A DNA stretch of 14,515 nt from positions 1 through 14,515 of the forward strand of contig JAFADM010000325.1 in the NCBI GenBank assembly GCA_023424865.1, written 5' to 3'. The stretch comes from Bacillota bacterium (GTDB lineage Bacteria > Bacillota_A > Clostridia > DSM-8532). The translations under genes were made by a program, and so were the position numbers. Position 1 is the first letter of the stretch. Each line of letters opens with the position of its first letter. Positions 1 to 8,661 of the stretch are shown here, piece by piece. The notes below the pieces were generated by a model. It was given only the letters and a program-made list of their open reading frames with translations, made no database searches and was not told the origin of the DNA.

Positions 1-3000
1 GTTTTTACCATGTGCATAAGATAAGGATTATCATCCTCCTTCTTTTGCCGTCTCTTTGCAAGGAAGATTTCCTGCTCCTCCAGATACTCGCTTTCCAGAA
101 AGAGCTTGTTAAACGCCGGATGGCTTAACTCCGCAGCATGGGTATCATCCACCACCTCCAGGTAACTTGTCACTTCCAATAGCTTTTCCTCATTACCGTG
201 GTTGGTAAGGGTAACCTTGCGTATCTCAACAGGATGGTCCGGATCCAGGCTGACAATCATGTGGGACGAGATATCCCCGTCTCTGCGTTTAAACTCCGCT
301 TTATGGGGGCAGAAAATCACCTGGTAATCCTCAGGCTCCGTCCTTGTCGGATGATAGGCGGCACTCCAAAGCTTACCCTGCCTCACATCCTTGATATAGA
401 TATAATGACCTGTATTCGCGTAAATATCCGATCGCCAGCGGTAAAGCATCCGGTCCTCATACTTGCTGAAGCCGTCCCCGTCGCTTGTCAGCATCAGCTG
501 ATACTTACTGTTTGACAGATAATTAACAACCGGGGAATTTACGCCCGGGCTGTTGACATACCGGTTATTGTAGCTGTCTTCTTTAAAAAGAGGCTTTCCG
601 ATTTTAATGGTATATCCCTGTCTGGCAATGGAAATGAGACAGGACTGGCGTTTTTCCTCCAGCAAGACTTCCGAGGCCTTTATCATCATCTCCCCATGAA
701 ACCGCTCCCGAAGGATACCCCCATTCAGATAATTGTTTATAGCAGCCAGATTCATACCCTGATGATGGGCCATATAGGATTTTACAATGCAATAAGGCGT
801 CAGCTCCACCGAATTCGGCACGTTAAAATCAACCGACTCATAGAAGCCGTAATCACCGAAGGCCCCTAATTCCTTCAGCCGCATGAGATTCTTCATGCAT
901 TCCTCTTCCGCGATATCCAGCGCCAGCATCGTGGCATAGGGCGCAACCACCAGGGAGTTCTTGCGAACCGGCTGAAGCCTTATCTTTGGAACACCGAAGG
1001 CTTTGTACTGGTAATTTGAGTTTAAGTCAAAACGATAGTACTGGGATTCGGATATACCCCAGGGTATTTCCGCCTCCTTGGCATACTTCATATGCTGGAG
1101 CACCGCCGCCCTGGAGGTTTGGGCATAGACCGAGCCTTCATATTCCTTCAACACGAGATTGGGCATGAGATATTCAAACATCGTGCCGCTCCAGGATACA
1201 AAGCACGGTATCCCCTTGACCATGGTCAGGGGCCTTCCCAGCCTGTACCAGTGCTTTAAAGGCACTTCCCCCAGCGCTATGGCAAGAAGGCTTGTGAGTA
1301 CCGATTCCGATGCCATCAGGTCATAACAGCCGTCATCCAGCGTGTGGGAGGATACATGGTATCCGATATGGAACAGCATTCGTTTTTCGTTAAATAAAAA
1401 GCGGAAATCCGCATTTGCCAGAATCCAGTCAATTTTATCAGAAAGTGACCGGATCCGGCTTATTACGCTAATGGCAAATTTATTGTCCTGCCCGGCAAGG
1501 CTGCGAAGGGTAGGATAGGAGGAAAAGCTCTCTTCCTTCAGCTTTAAAGCTGCGGCTTCATTTACAATGCTGTCAATGACGTTTAAAAGCTGCCTGGTGC
1601 AGCGATAATCCGAAGCCGATTTAAGCTCTATTTCGCTAAGGTTTTCCCATATATCCGCAATATCCTGTATCAGCTCGCCTACCTTCCAATACCCCGTCCC
1701 AAGCTCATTTTTGACGGGCTTGCCTGTTCTCTGCTCCTTGTTCGCTCTGAGCTCAATTTCCTTATTACTGTTTTTAACCGCAACCCTAAGCTCAGACAGA
1801 AATCGGTCCGGATAAAGAGGCTTGTCTATCTGCTCCAGAAGGCCGTTTTTCAAGGTGACCAGATGTCCCAGAAAATTGCCGCTGTCCACGGTTGATATAT
1901 AGGCAGGGCTCAGCACCTCCAAGGTATTAACATGATACCAGTTATAGAGATGTCCCTTCCATTTCAGCAGCTTCTGAACCGTTTCCATCAGGTTTTCCGA
2001 AGCTTCAACCGTAGCGCTCAGGGTTTCAAACCCAAAATCCCTGGCCGACAGGATGGCCAGAAACTGAAGTCCGATATTAGTGGGCGAGGTTTTATCGCTG
2101 ACTTTTTCAACCATTGAAATCTGATAATTATCGGGGCAAAGCCAGTTGTTTTCCTTGGTAGAAAGCTCCTTGAAAAACCGCCAGGTTCTGCGGGCCGTAT
2201 CCAAAAGCAGCTCGCTGTCCTGGGCTTTATCCCTCAGCATAGGCTTCCTTTCAGGCTGGCTTATCCGGTATGCGGCCTCAAAGGCAAAGCCCCAGTCGAA
2301 AATTAGGATCGCCGCCAGAATAATGCCCCCCGGATTCAAATAGCCCATAAATAAAAGGGCTGCAAGCGCCGCAACAGGAAGGAGGGAGCTCCACATGGTA
2401 AGAAAATAGCCCCTTCTGGTATTGATGATGGAAGCGTCCACCGCTTCCGCCGTATTCCAGCGAAGCAGATTCCTCTTACTGATAAAGATCCGGTACAATG
2501 TTCTTATAATAGCATCCGTTGCCACATAAGCACGGTAGGGAGTGATTGTAAATTCCAGAAGGGCCCTTTCCACAATGGTGCCAAGCTCCTTTAAAAGGCT
2601 TTTATAAACAAGGGCAAGCTTAGGCCGGATTAGCTTCTGGGTAATCACTGCCATTAATAAAACAACCAGGTTAAACAGATCATTAAAAAACACGAGGAGG
2701 AGCCAAAGGTAAAAGGCCTCCGGCATCCATGCCAGATTCAGCAAAACAAACAGTGTCTTGCTCAAAGGCACCAGGCTCCGCCTCAGATTATCAAAGATTT
2801 TCCATCTTGATAAAGCGCATAGGCTTTTTCCGTCCAGGGACCTTTTCATAAACAACCATGGCAGAAGCTGCCAGTCTCCCCGCAGCCATCGGTGCTCCCT
2901 TTTTGCAAAGGACAAAACGCTGTTGGGAAAGGTGTCCATAATCTTGGCCGTGCTGGAAAAAGCCGTTCGCGCATAGCAGCTCTCAAAAAGGTCGTGACTT

Positions 3001-5297
3001 AGAATCTGGTTTTCCGGCACCTTGTTTTGGAGCACCTTGCGGAACGCTTTAATATCATAAATACCCTTCCCGGTATAGATGCCTTCGTTAAAGAGATCCT
3101 GGTAAATATCCGATATTACGGCTCCGTAATGCGCAAGGCCCGATTCTCCTCCAAAGATTTTTGTAAACCGGCTGCCGTTTTTGCCTGTGATATGATTTCT
3201 TACCGTGGGCTGAATGATGACATAGCCCTCCGTTACCTTTTGATTGGCGAGATCCAGAAGAGGTTTATTTAAAGGATGATCAATGAGTCCAACCAGCTTC
3301 GCGGCATTATCCCGAATGAGATTCGTATCCGCATCCAGTGTAATCACATACCGGAAGGTGGCAAGAAGCTCTTTGTCGCAATAAATAGAGGTAAAGGTCG
3401 TATTCTCCTCCCCATCCCCATTTAAAAGGTTATTAAACTCTTCCAGCTTTCCCCTCTTTCGCTCCCATCCCATATAACAGTTCTCCGCCTCATTCCATTT
3501 ACGGCAGCGGAAAAACAGGGAAAAGCGCTGGTGCTCTGACGGATAGAGCTCATTGAGTTCCTTCATCCGTGCGGCAAGGGCACCTTCTATCACCTCGTCC
3601 TTTGGCATGAACCTGTCCGGGGAATCCTCGAAATCAAGAAGCAACGCAAAGTAAAGGCTGGGCTGCCGGTTTGCCAGATAATGCTTCTGAAGACGATCCA
3701 TGTATTCCAGTCCCTGTTCCCTGGAGGAGACGATAACCGGCATGACCACAAAGGTTCTTGCTTCCTCGGGTATTTCCTTAAGATAGTTCAGGGAAGGAAT
3801 CTTTTTAACCTCAATCCTTCTGGTAAATATAAAGTTGGTAAGCTCTATGGAAATACCGATCAAAAGCGGCAGGGCAACCACAAGGGCTATTGCATGCCGG
3901 TTGATATCCTTTAAGCTGCCAAGGGTTCGGAAGCCATAAAGCAGGCAGGCACTCAGTCCCAGAAGAATTAGGAACAGGGAAAGGAAATAGATGAAGCCCT
4001 TTACGTTCTTCTTTTTCTTTATGCTTTTTGGGATTGGTTTTCCTAATGCCTTGGCCTTCAGAATCGGATAGCCCTTTCCCAAAAGATAGGATCCCACATG
4101 ATGGGAGCAATGGAGATCCTCTCTCCCCTGAATCGCCAGCTCCAGGCAGTCCTTTGCTATTTTTTCTTCCATCAGCCGATAACGGAGCGATAATTTAACA
4201 ATAACCCCACGGTATAGGCCCTTGGATTCCAAATCCATTTTTGAATAGACATCATCGGGATCCTGGGATAAAATCCGCTCCAGACAGGAATACTCCTCAA
4301 AGAACTTCTCCTCGTCTACTTCATTGATATCCCTCAGGCTGACAATTAAATCCCGGATATTGGTTTCAAGCAAGGATTCAATTTTTCCTTCCTCCAGAAA
4401 TATGCCGGAGGTCTTCAGCTGCCTTCCCAGGGAAGCAAAATGATATTCCAGGTATCTTTGGATGGAAGCCTCATCAAAGGACATATTTTTCATCAGATAG
4501 ATGACATGGGCATGGAAAGAGTAGTTCAGCCTCAGGCTGTCCTTTATTCTGCAAAGCAGCGGCGATATATCGGCAGGCCCCTTACTGTATTGCAGCTTTT
4601 CCCGAAGAAATTTTTCCGCCCTGGACTTTACCTCAATCATATTGAGGATTTCATCCGCAATGACTATGATTTCTTCAAGAAGGCAAAAGCCAAGCACTTC
4701 CGGTAAAACCCAGATTTCCTTGTCTGTAAGGGGTATCTTCTGCTGATAAGCCTTTAGCATCACAGAAATATTTTCCTCGCTCAGGTGTCCGCCGGAAAGA
4801 GCCACCATCTTCTTAGCCACAACGTAAATACGGGGAAATTTCCGGTATTCCTTTACCTTCAGGATAGGCAGCACGGCATAGCCCGTTCCCGAGGTACGGA
4901 CTTTCTTAATTTCCCGGTACATCATCTGATAATTGTCAAAGAGCCAGCGTGCTGCCGGAATCAGAGAAATAATATCGGCGGACAGGGTGGAGATGCTGTC
5001 TCTTATTTTATTCAGCTTTTTATAAGCGATCTCGTTATAATCATTAAGAACCATGCTGTGCCCGATGAGCTTGACCTGACTGTGGCTTTCCGCCAAATCC
5101 AGCATCTGCTTCTCCCATTCTCTCGGACCAGGCCGGTTTCCTTCTTCCGATGAGCAGACCGGGAATTGCACTTTCCTGGCAGTACGGTTAGAGCGGTAAA
5201 GCATTAATGTAAAAAAACAGAACCATGCAAACAGCAGCAGTAAAATAACCGGCAACAAATGTGAATTTATATAAAATTCTTCTAACAAGATCTGCAA
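1..5297 (-). CDS. Cyclic beta-1,2-glucan synthase-like protein (NdvB/Cgs type), 3' part cut off by window edge
   Basis: Family role: such enzymes polymerise UDP-glucose into beta-1,2-glucan in the membrane, cyclise it, and trim length with a C-terminal GH94-like phosphorylase domain. The frame is open from the start to the left edge, 1765 codons; relatives are about 2800-2900 residues, so the C-terminal third is missing. Seen in order: one membrane segment at about 14-34; a soluble N-terminal region; two membrane segments near 437-453 and 472-488; a glycosyltransferase domain from about 515 with TLDAD (D655, D657) and HRWLRGD (802-808); more membrane segments near 847-883 and 963-1003; then a glucoamylase-like domain with HTLDDG (D1321, D1322), FEYLMP (E1375), ISES (E1417) and HHQGM (1511-1515). 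The last resembles the GH189 cyclisation domain described for Thermoanaerobacter italicus. GH94-like sequence starts near 1585. The start is TTG, chosen because AAGGAGG lies 8 nt upstream and no ATG or GTG fits. Family is confident; product size and linkage are inferred. Confidence 0.88.
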   Translation of the reverse strand, partial: MQILLEEFYINSHLLPVILLLLFAWFCFFTLMLYRSNRTARKVQFPVCSSEEGNRPGPREWEKQMLDLAESHSQVKLIGHSMVLNDYNEIAYKKLNKIRDSISTLSADIISLIPAARWLFDNYQMMYREIKKVRTSGTGYAVLPILKVKEYRKFPRIYVVAKKMVALSGGHLSEENISVMLKAYQQKIPLTDKEIWVLPEVLGFCLLEEIIVIADEILNMIEVKSRAEKFLREKLQYSKGPADISPLLCRIKDSLRLNYSFHAHVIYLMKNMSFDEASIQRYLEYHFASLGRQLKTSGIFLEEGKIESLLETNIRDLIVSLRDINEVDEEKFFEEYSCLERILSQDPDDVYSKMDLESKGLYRGVIVKLSLRYRLMEEKIAKDCLELAIQGREDLHCSHHVGSYLLGKGYPILKAKALGKPIPKSIKKKKNVKGFIYFLSLFLILLGLSACLLYGFRTLGSLKDINRHAIALVVALPLLIGISIELTNFIFTRRIEVKKIPSLNYLKEIPEEARTFVVMPVIVSSREQGLEYMDRLQKHYLANRQPSLYFALLLDFEDSPDRFMPKDEVIEGALAARMKELNELYPSEHQRFSLFFRCRKWNEAENCYMGWERKRGKLEEFNNLLNGDGEENTTFTSIYCDKELLATFRYVITLDADTNLIRDNAAKLVGLIDHPLNKPLLDLANQKVTEGYVIIQPTVRNHITGKNGSRFTKIFGGESGLAHYGAVISDIYQDLFNEGIYTGKGIYDIKAFRKVLQNKVPENQILSHDLFESCYARTAFSSTAKIMDTFPNSVLSFAKREHRWLRGDWQLLPWLFMKRSLDGKSLCALSRWKIFDNLRRSLVPLSKTLFVLLNLAWMPEAFYLWLLLVFFNDLFNLVVLLMAVITQKLIRPKLALVYKSLLKELGTIVERALLEFTITPYRAYVATDAIIRTLYRIFISKRNLLRWNTAEAVDASIINTRRGYFLTMWSSLLPVAALAALLFMGYLNPGGIILAAILIFDWGFAFEAAYRISQPERKPMLRDKAQDSELLLDTARRTWRFFKELSTKENNWLCPDNYQISMVEKVSDKTSPTNIGLQFLAILSARDFGFETLSATVEASENLMETVQKLLKWKGHLYNWYHVNTLEVLSPAYISTVDSGNFLGHLVTLKNGLLEQIDKPLYPDRFLSELRVAVKNSNKEIELRANKEQRTGKPVKNELGTGYWKVGELIQDIADIWENLSEIELKSASDYRCTRQLLNVIDSIVNEAAALKLKEESFSSYPTLRSLAGQDNKFAISVISRIRSLSDKIDWILANADFRFLFNEKRMLFHIGYHVSSHTLDDGCYDLMASESVLTSLLAIALGEVPLKHWYRLGRPLTMVKGIPCFVSWSGTMFEYLMPNLVLKEYEGSVYAQTSRAAVLQHMKYAKEAEIPWGISESQYYRFDLNSNYQYKAFGVPKIRLQPVRKNSLVVAPYATMLALDIAEEECMKNLMRLKELGAFGDYGFYESVDFNVPNSVELTPYCIVKSYMAHHQGMNLAAINNYLNGGILRERFHGEMMIKASEVLLEEKRQSCLISIARQGYTIKIGKPLFKEDSYNNRYVNSPGVNSPVVNYLSNSKYQLMLTSDGDGFSKYEDRMLYRWRSDIYANTGHYIYIKDVRQGKLWSAAYHPTRTEPEDYQVIFCPHKAEFKRRDGDISSHMIVSLDPDHPVEIRKVTLTNHGNEEKLLEVTSYLEVVDDTHAAELSHPAFNKLFLESEYLEEQEIFLAKRRQKKEDDNPYLMHMVK

Positions 5298-5305
5298 TTG
5301 AAGCT

Positions 5306-5312
5306 CCTCCTT
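5306..5312 (-). promoter_or_regulatory. Ribosome-binding site that decides a TTG start for the glucan synthase
   Basis: On the minus strand AAGGAGG is followed by 8 nt and then TTG at 5297-5295. An in-frame stop (TAG, 5318-5316) lies just upstream and no ATG or GTG occurs between it and the TTG, so the TTG is the only reasonable start. Confidence 0.75.
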
Positions 5313-5376
5313 ATTCTAAGAAAATCCCCCAGGCATGATGGCATCTTCTCGCAGATAGTTTATCTTTTTTGCGTAA

Positions 5377-5409
5377 AAAAATAGCACAACATTATATTGT
5401 GCTATTTTT
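5377..5409 (-). terminator. Intrinsic terminator after the alcohol dehydrogenase
   Basis: A perfect 13-bp inverted repeat (AAAAATAGCACAA / TTGTGCTATTTTT) surrounds a 7-nt loop. On the minus strand the stem runs into a tract of seven T, the form of a Rho-independent terminator, 45 bp after the alcohol dehydrogenase stop. The A/T symmetry means it could also act on the plus strand, but no plus-strand gene ends here. It separates the dehydrogenase from the glucan synthase, so the latter probably has its own promoter in 5298-5376, where I see no clear -35/-10 pair, or depends on read-through. Confidence 0.75.
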
Positions 5410-5454
5410 ATGTTCGTATTAATTTTTGTTATATAAATAAATTTTATACTTAAA

Positions 5455-6624
5455 TCAGAAGTTTACAGGATTACCATACATTGCACTCTTTAAAATCTTC
5501 TTAAGATCCTCGGCGGTTGTGGTCCTGGGGTTGGAACCGGTGCAGGGATCATTCTGGGCGTTTTCAGCGATGAAATCCAGATTTTTCTCGAACAGCTCCT
5601 CCGATACGCCTTGCTCCTTAAGGGTAGGTGCAATACTCAGCTTTTCATTCATGGATTGAATCAGGGCCACCAGAGAATCGGTCAGCTGCTTGTCGGTGGC
5701 GCCGCTAAGGCCCAGCTTTCTTGCAATCTCAGCATACCGGGGAAGCGCCGTCCTGGCATTAAACTGGATAATGTAAGGAAGCAGAATGGCGTTGCAGCAG
5801 CCGTGGGGGATTTCAAACTGGGCTCCGATTTTATGGGCCAGGCTGTGGGTGATTCCCAAAAGAGCATTGGAGAAGGCCATGCCTGCCAGGCATTGGGCAA
5901 CATGCATTTCGCCCCGGGCCTTCTTGTCACCGTAGTAGGAGTCCACCAGATTTTCAACCACCATGGAAATGGCCTCCATCGCAAGAGGATCGGAGAATTT
6001 GGAGCGGGCGGAAGCCACGTAAGCCTCAATGGCGTGGGTTAAGGCATCCATACCCGTATGGGCCGTAAGTACCTTGGGCATGGTTTCAGGAATGGCATAA
6101 TCAATAATGGCGATATCGGGAGTGATCTCGAAATCGGCAAGGGGATATTTAATTTTAGTGGAGTAATCCGTAATAACCGAAAAAGCGGTGACCTCGGTAG
6201 CGGTGCCGCTGGTGGAGGGAACGGCCACAAAAATAGCCTTTTTTCTCAGCTTGGGCATGGTAAAGGGGGTTTTGATGTCTTCAAAGGTAAGCTCGGGATA
6301 TTCATAAAGCACCCACATGGCCTTGGCGGCATCAATGGGTGAACCGCCGCCGATGGATACAATAACATCGGGCTCAAATTCAAGCATGGCCTTGGCGCCT
6401 TTATATACCGTTTCGATGGAAGGATCCGGCTCAACACCTTCAAAAAGCCTGGTTTCAAGTCCGGCTTCCTTTAGGATGGCGTCCAGCTTGTTCAAAAATC
6501 CGAATTTCTGCATGGAAGTGCCGCCTGTTACGATAATGGCTTTTTTGTAGCCCTTCAGGTTCTTAAGCTCCTCCATTGCGTTTTCACCAAAATAAATGTC
6601 TCTTGGCAGTGTAAATCTTGCCAT
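5455..6624 (-). CDS. Iron-containing (group III) alcohol dehydrogenase
   Basis: A 389-residue cytoplasmic NAD(P)H-dependent alcohol/aldehyde oxidoreductase of the Fe-ADH family (1,3-propanediol, butanol and ethanol dehydrogenases; also the C-terminal half of AdhE). The full family length is present. The nucleotide-binding stretch SIGGGSPIDAAK is at residues 90-101 and VPSTSGTATEVT at 135-146. Metal ligands placed by the family spacing are D193 and H197 (GMDALTHAIEAY), H260 (GITHSLAH) and H274 (EIPHG); all four are present, so the enzyme should be active. The start ATG has GGAGG 10 nt upstream. It is a single-gene unit with a terminator behind it and a promoter about 300 nt ahead that carries a Rex-type operator, which fits an NADH-disposal role in fermentation. 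The exact alcohol substrate cannot be read from sequence. Confidence 0.93.
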   Translation of the reverse strand: MARFTLPRDIYFGENAMEELKNLKGYKKAIIVTGGTSMQKFGFLNKLDAILKEAGLETRLFEGVEPDPSIETVYKGAKAMLEFEPDVIVSIGGGSPIDAAKAMWVLYEYPELTFEDIKTPFTMPKLRKKAIFVAVPSTSGTATEVTAFSVITDYSTKIKYPLADFEITPDIAIIDYAIPETMPKVLTAHTGMDALTHAIEAYVASARSKFSDPLAMEAISMVVENLVDSYYGDKKARGEMHVAQCLAGMAFSNALLGITHSLAHKIGAQFEIPHGCCNAILLPYIIQFNARTALPRYAEIARKLGLSGATDKQLTDSLVALIQSMNEKLSIAPTLKEQGVSEELFEKNLDFIAENAQNDPCTGSNPRTTTAEDLKKILKSAMYGNPVNF

Positions 6625-6928
6625 ACTGCATCAACCTCCATTAACTTCATCTAGATTAATTGAACATAAAGCCCTCAGTCAGGCTTGGCCTTCTCAGCAG
6701 CACGTAAATTGGCCGTTTGTCCGGCAGCCCGGCTAAAAACTTTGTTTATTCAATAATGCTTCGTTGATTTTCCATATTAAGTCTTCATTTGATAGTGTAG
6801 CAATCCAGCCTGTTTTTATCCGGCATCCGGTCAGGCAAGGACCGGAGCTTTCACTTAAGGTATTGTGTACAGGATGTTATTGTCTTAGTGTTGACATTTG
6901 CAGCAGTTATATTGTTAATTAATTAACA
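6625..6928 (-). other. Long 5' leader of the alcohol dehydrogenase mRNA
   Basis: If transcription starts near 6928, the mRNA has a leader of about 300 nt. It contains a perfect 6-bp hairpin with 7-nt loop at 6827-6845 (CCGGTC/GACCGG), a weaker 5-bp hairpin at 6669-6686 (AAGCC/GGCTT), and two related segments at 6808-6825 and 6711-6726 sharing TGCCGGA followed by AAAC on the minus strand. No T-tract follows the hairpins and I recognise no known riboswitch or T-box motif. No open frame with a ribosome-binding site was found. Confidence 0.4.
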
Positions 6929-6929
6929 A
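6912..6929. promoter_or_regulatory. Rex-type operator (perfect palindrome)
   Basis: TTGTTAATTAATTAACAA is a perfect 18-bp palindrome and matches the clostridial Rex consensus TTGTTAANNNNTTAACAA exactly; one more A/T pair extends it to 20 bp. Rex is the NADH/NAD+-sensing repressor that controls alcohol dehydrogenases and other fermentation genes in Bacillota. The site covers the predicted start point of the minus-strand dehydrogenase promoter, where a bound repressor would block initiation. The rex gene is not in this window. Confidence 0.82.
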
Positions 6930-6934
6930 TTAAA

Positions 6935-6963
6935 ATTATAAGCCTGTTCCGCCGAAATTACAA
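6935..6963 (-). promoter_or_regulatory. Sigma-A-type promoter of the alcohol dehydrogenase
   Basis: On the minus strand TTGTAA (6963-6958), a 17-bp spacer and a perfect TATAAT (6940-6935) form a near-consensus promoter. Initiation is expected near 6928, inside the Rex-type palindrome. Confidence 0.65.
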
Positions 6964-7034
6964 GTTCTATTTTAAGTACATTAGAGCAAAGAATTGCTTA
7001 CGAATTTATTATTAATACGGTAAAATATAATTTA

Positions 7035-7063
7035 TTGACAGAGGTCGAGGTGTCTTTTATATT
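7035..7063 (+). promoter_or_regulatory. Sigma-A-type promoter of the GNAT gene
   Basis: A perfect TTGACA (7035-7040), a 17-bp spacer and TATATT (7058-7063) lie 38 bp before the acetyltransferase start. It is more than 100 bp from the Rex-type site, so the two divergent genes probably have independent control. Confidence 0.7.
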
Positions 7064-7101
7064 ATAACAAGTATCAGGAAGTATTTAGGAGATAAAAAGA
7101 T

Positions 7102-7626
7102 ATGATCTATTTATTTGAGTCCGAACGTCTGCGATTTAGAAAATTTGAGATAGCAGATGCCAAGAGATTATATGAAAATCATTTGGAAGAAGAAATGAAG
7201 AAATGGATTCCGAATGAAAGCTATGAGGATATTCCGGAGACGGAAGGCGCTATAAAATTTTATATGGATTGCGTGGATAAAAAACAGTTGCCCTATGTTT
7301 TGGCTATAGAATTAAAAACGAATGGAGAACTCATTGGAGATACCGGAGTAAATGAAGTAGAGGGAAATTCCCGGGAAGTAGAAATGGGTTATAGTATTTG
7401 CAAAAAATATAGCGGACAGGGTTTCGCAACGGAGACAGTAAAAGCCATGACAAATTTTATAGTTGATTCGTTTGGAATAAAGGTCTTATATGGACGAGTT
7501 ATGAAGGGAAATACTGCATCTGTAAAGATAATGGAGAAAAATGGGTATATGTTCTTGCGTGAAGAATTGGGTGCGGAGGATGATCCCTATGGTAACGGCA
7601 TGCTAATATATAAAATAGAAGTATGA
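7102..7626 (+). CDS. GNAT-family N-acetyltransferase (RimJ/RimL-like)
   Basis: A 174-residue soluble acetyltransferase expected to move acetyl from acetyl-CoA to an amine on a protein N-terminus or small molecule; the acceptor is not predictable. The N-terminus (ESERLRFRKFEIADA) is typical of the RimJ/RimL branch. The acetyl-CoA loop is at about 100-111 (KKYSGQGFATE, the Q/R-x-x-G-x-G/A pattern) and the conserved GNTASVKIMEKNGY is at 136-149. Length is normal. AGGAG lies 10 nt before the ATG and a strong promoter precedes it. The gene is visibly richer in A and T than its neighbours, which hints at a different origin. It is monocistronic and converges on the radical SAM gene. Confidence 0.87.
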   Translation: MIYLFESERLRFRKFEIADAKRLYENHLEEEMKKWIPNESYEDIPETEGAIKFYMDCVDKKQLPYVLAIELKTNGELIGDTGVNEVEGNSREVEMGYSICKKYSGQGFATETVKAMTNFIVDSFGIKVLYGRVMKGNTASVKIMEKNGYMFLREELGAEDDPYGNGMLIYKIEV

Positions 7627-7653
7627 TCCCAATTGGCTTTTACATCTCCGAGA

Positions 7654-7684
7654 AAGCCCGTATACAACAACCGGGTGCTTCTTT
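7654..7684. terminator. Possible shared terminator between converging genes
   Basis: An imperfect hairpin (AAGC-CCG against CGG-G-T-GCTT, with a bulge) stands between the GNAT stop and the radical SAM stop and is followed on the plus strand by CTTTT. The stem is short and interrupted, so the call is weak. Confidence 0.35.
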
Positions 7685-8661
7685 TACATATAGGCATAAT
7701 GGCCTGTTGGCTTTAAATCTGCGGTATCCAGCCCCTTAGTCCTTACAAGGTACTTGCGAATCTCGTAGCAAAGGTGGCATTTCCCCCCATATTCCGATTC
7801 GGGTTCGAAGCCGTATTTGTCCGACGCCAGGCTATAGAGTCCTTTAACACCTTCCCGGGCCAGCGTATTAATCAACTCATATTTTGAATCGGAGGTCCCG
7901 TTTTTCAGGTCTTCAATATCAACGGCAAGTCCTGCGCAGGATTGAGGAATAAACTTACCGTACAAATCGATATGAAAGTGATGAACCCCATTGAGCTCTC
8001 TGCAAGGCGCGGATTGTGCCAGAAGCCTGTCCAGGGGAAGCTTCTTCAAATGCGCCTTATAGGTTTCCAGAGCTCTTCCCCGCATGTTGAGCCTGTACCT
8101 TTCTGCCAGTCGCACCTTGTACCCGGAGCCGAAAACCTGTTCATATTCCTCCAGGCTATGGGTTTTGGCAGGATCAAGCTTCTCCAGATCCTTCCAGAAG
8201 TCCATGAGCCAGGGAAAAACGTCCATTCCTGTCCGCCGGCAGGCTTCCATCAAGCCCTTTACCTTATTAAAGGGAATATACTCGTTATGAAAGGGATCAA
8301 TGGAAATGAGAAGAGTACCCACCCCAAGGCTCTGAAGCCTTTTTAGAATGTTTTCCCCTTTAGTTTCATCACTGAACCAGGAGGAATTGGTTTCAACATA
8401 CTCCACCTGAATCCTCTTTTTCCGGGCTTCCTCCAGAACAATAAAAAGCTTTTCCGGATACAGCAGGGGTTCGCCTCCCCCAATATGAACGCAATGGACT
8501 CCAACATCTCTCAAAAAGCTAAAAATCCGTGATGCGGTTTCTGCGTCCATATAATCCCGGGGCCACTTGGGAGAACTGGCATACACACAGTGCCCGCATT
8601 TTGACGAGCAATTATAGTTTGTAATAATCCCCCCGGATACCAGCCTGTCGAAGCGAAGCAT
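7684..8661 (-). CDS. Radical SAM protein with C-terminal auxiliary-cluster cysteines
   Basis: A 325-residue radical SAM enzyme, which would bind a [4Fe-4S] cluster and cleave S-adenosylmethionine to make a 5'-deoxyadenosyl radical. The cluster motif CX3CX2C is C18, C22, C25 (CSSKCGHC). The GGEP-type SAM-binding motif is GGGEP at 61-65. The C-terminal part has C220, C242 (after HFHIDLYGKFIPQSC) and a CxxC pair C295/C298. These resemble the auxiliary-cluster ligands of SPASM or twitch domains, found in peptide- and protein-modifying members. The substrate is unknown, and no precursor peptide with a ribosome-binding site was seen beside it. Start: ATG with AAGGAGG 7 nt upstream. It diverges from the cupin gene across a repeat-bearing region. 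Superfamily is firm; auxiliary cluster and substrate class are inference. Confidence 0.85.
   Translation of the reverse strand: MLRFDRLVSGGIITNYNCSSKCGHCVYASSPKWPRDYMDAETASRIFSFLRDVGVHCVHIGGGEPLLYPEKLFIVLEEARKKRIQVEYVETNSSWFSDETKGENILKRLQSLGVGTLLISIDPFHNEYIPFNKVKGLMEACRRTGMDVFPWLMDFWKDLEKLDPAKTHSLEEYEQVFGSGYKVRLAERYRLNMRGRALETYKAHLKKLPLDRLLAQSAPCRELNGVHHFHIDLYGKFIPQSCAGLAVDIEDLKNGTSDSKYELINTLAREGVKGLYSLASDKYGFEPESEYGGKCHLCYEIRKYLVRTKGLDTADLKPTGHYAYM

Noticed and set aside
198..5153. Many plus-strand open frames of 60-122 codons
   Set aside because: They lie opposite the glucan synthase frame, which is continuous and family-like throughout, and none resembles a known protein.
5353..5370. Small hairpin AGATA-gtt-TATCT followed by T residues on the plus strand
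   Set aside because: The stem is five weak pairs and no plus-strand gene ends here, so it is not supported as a terminator.
6625..6911. T-box or other riboswitch in the alcohol dehydrogenase leader
   Set aside because: No T-box signature, terminator/antiterminator pair or other recognisable riboswitch core is present.
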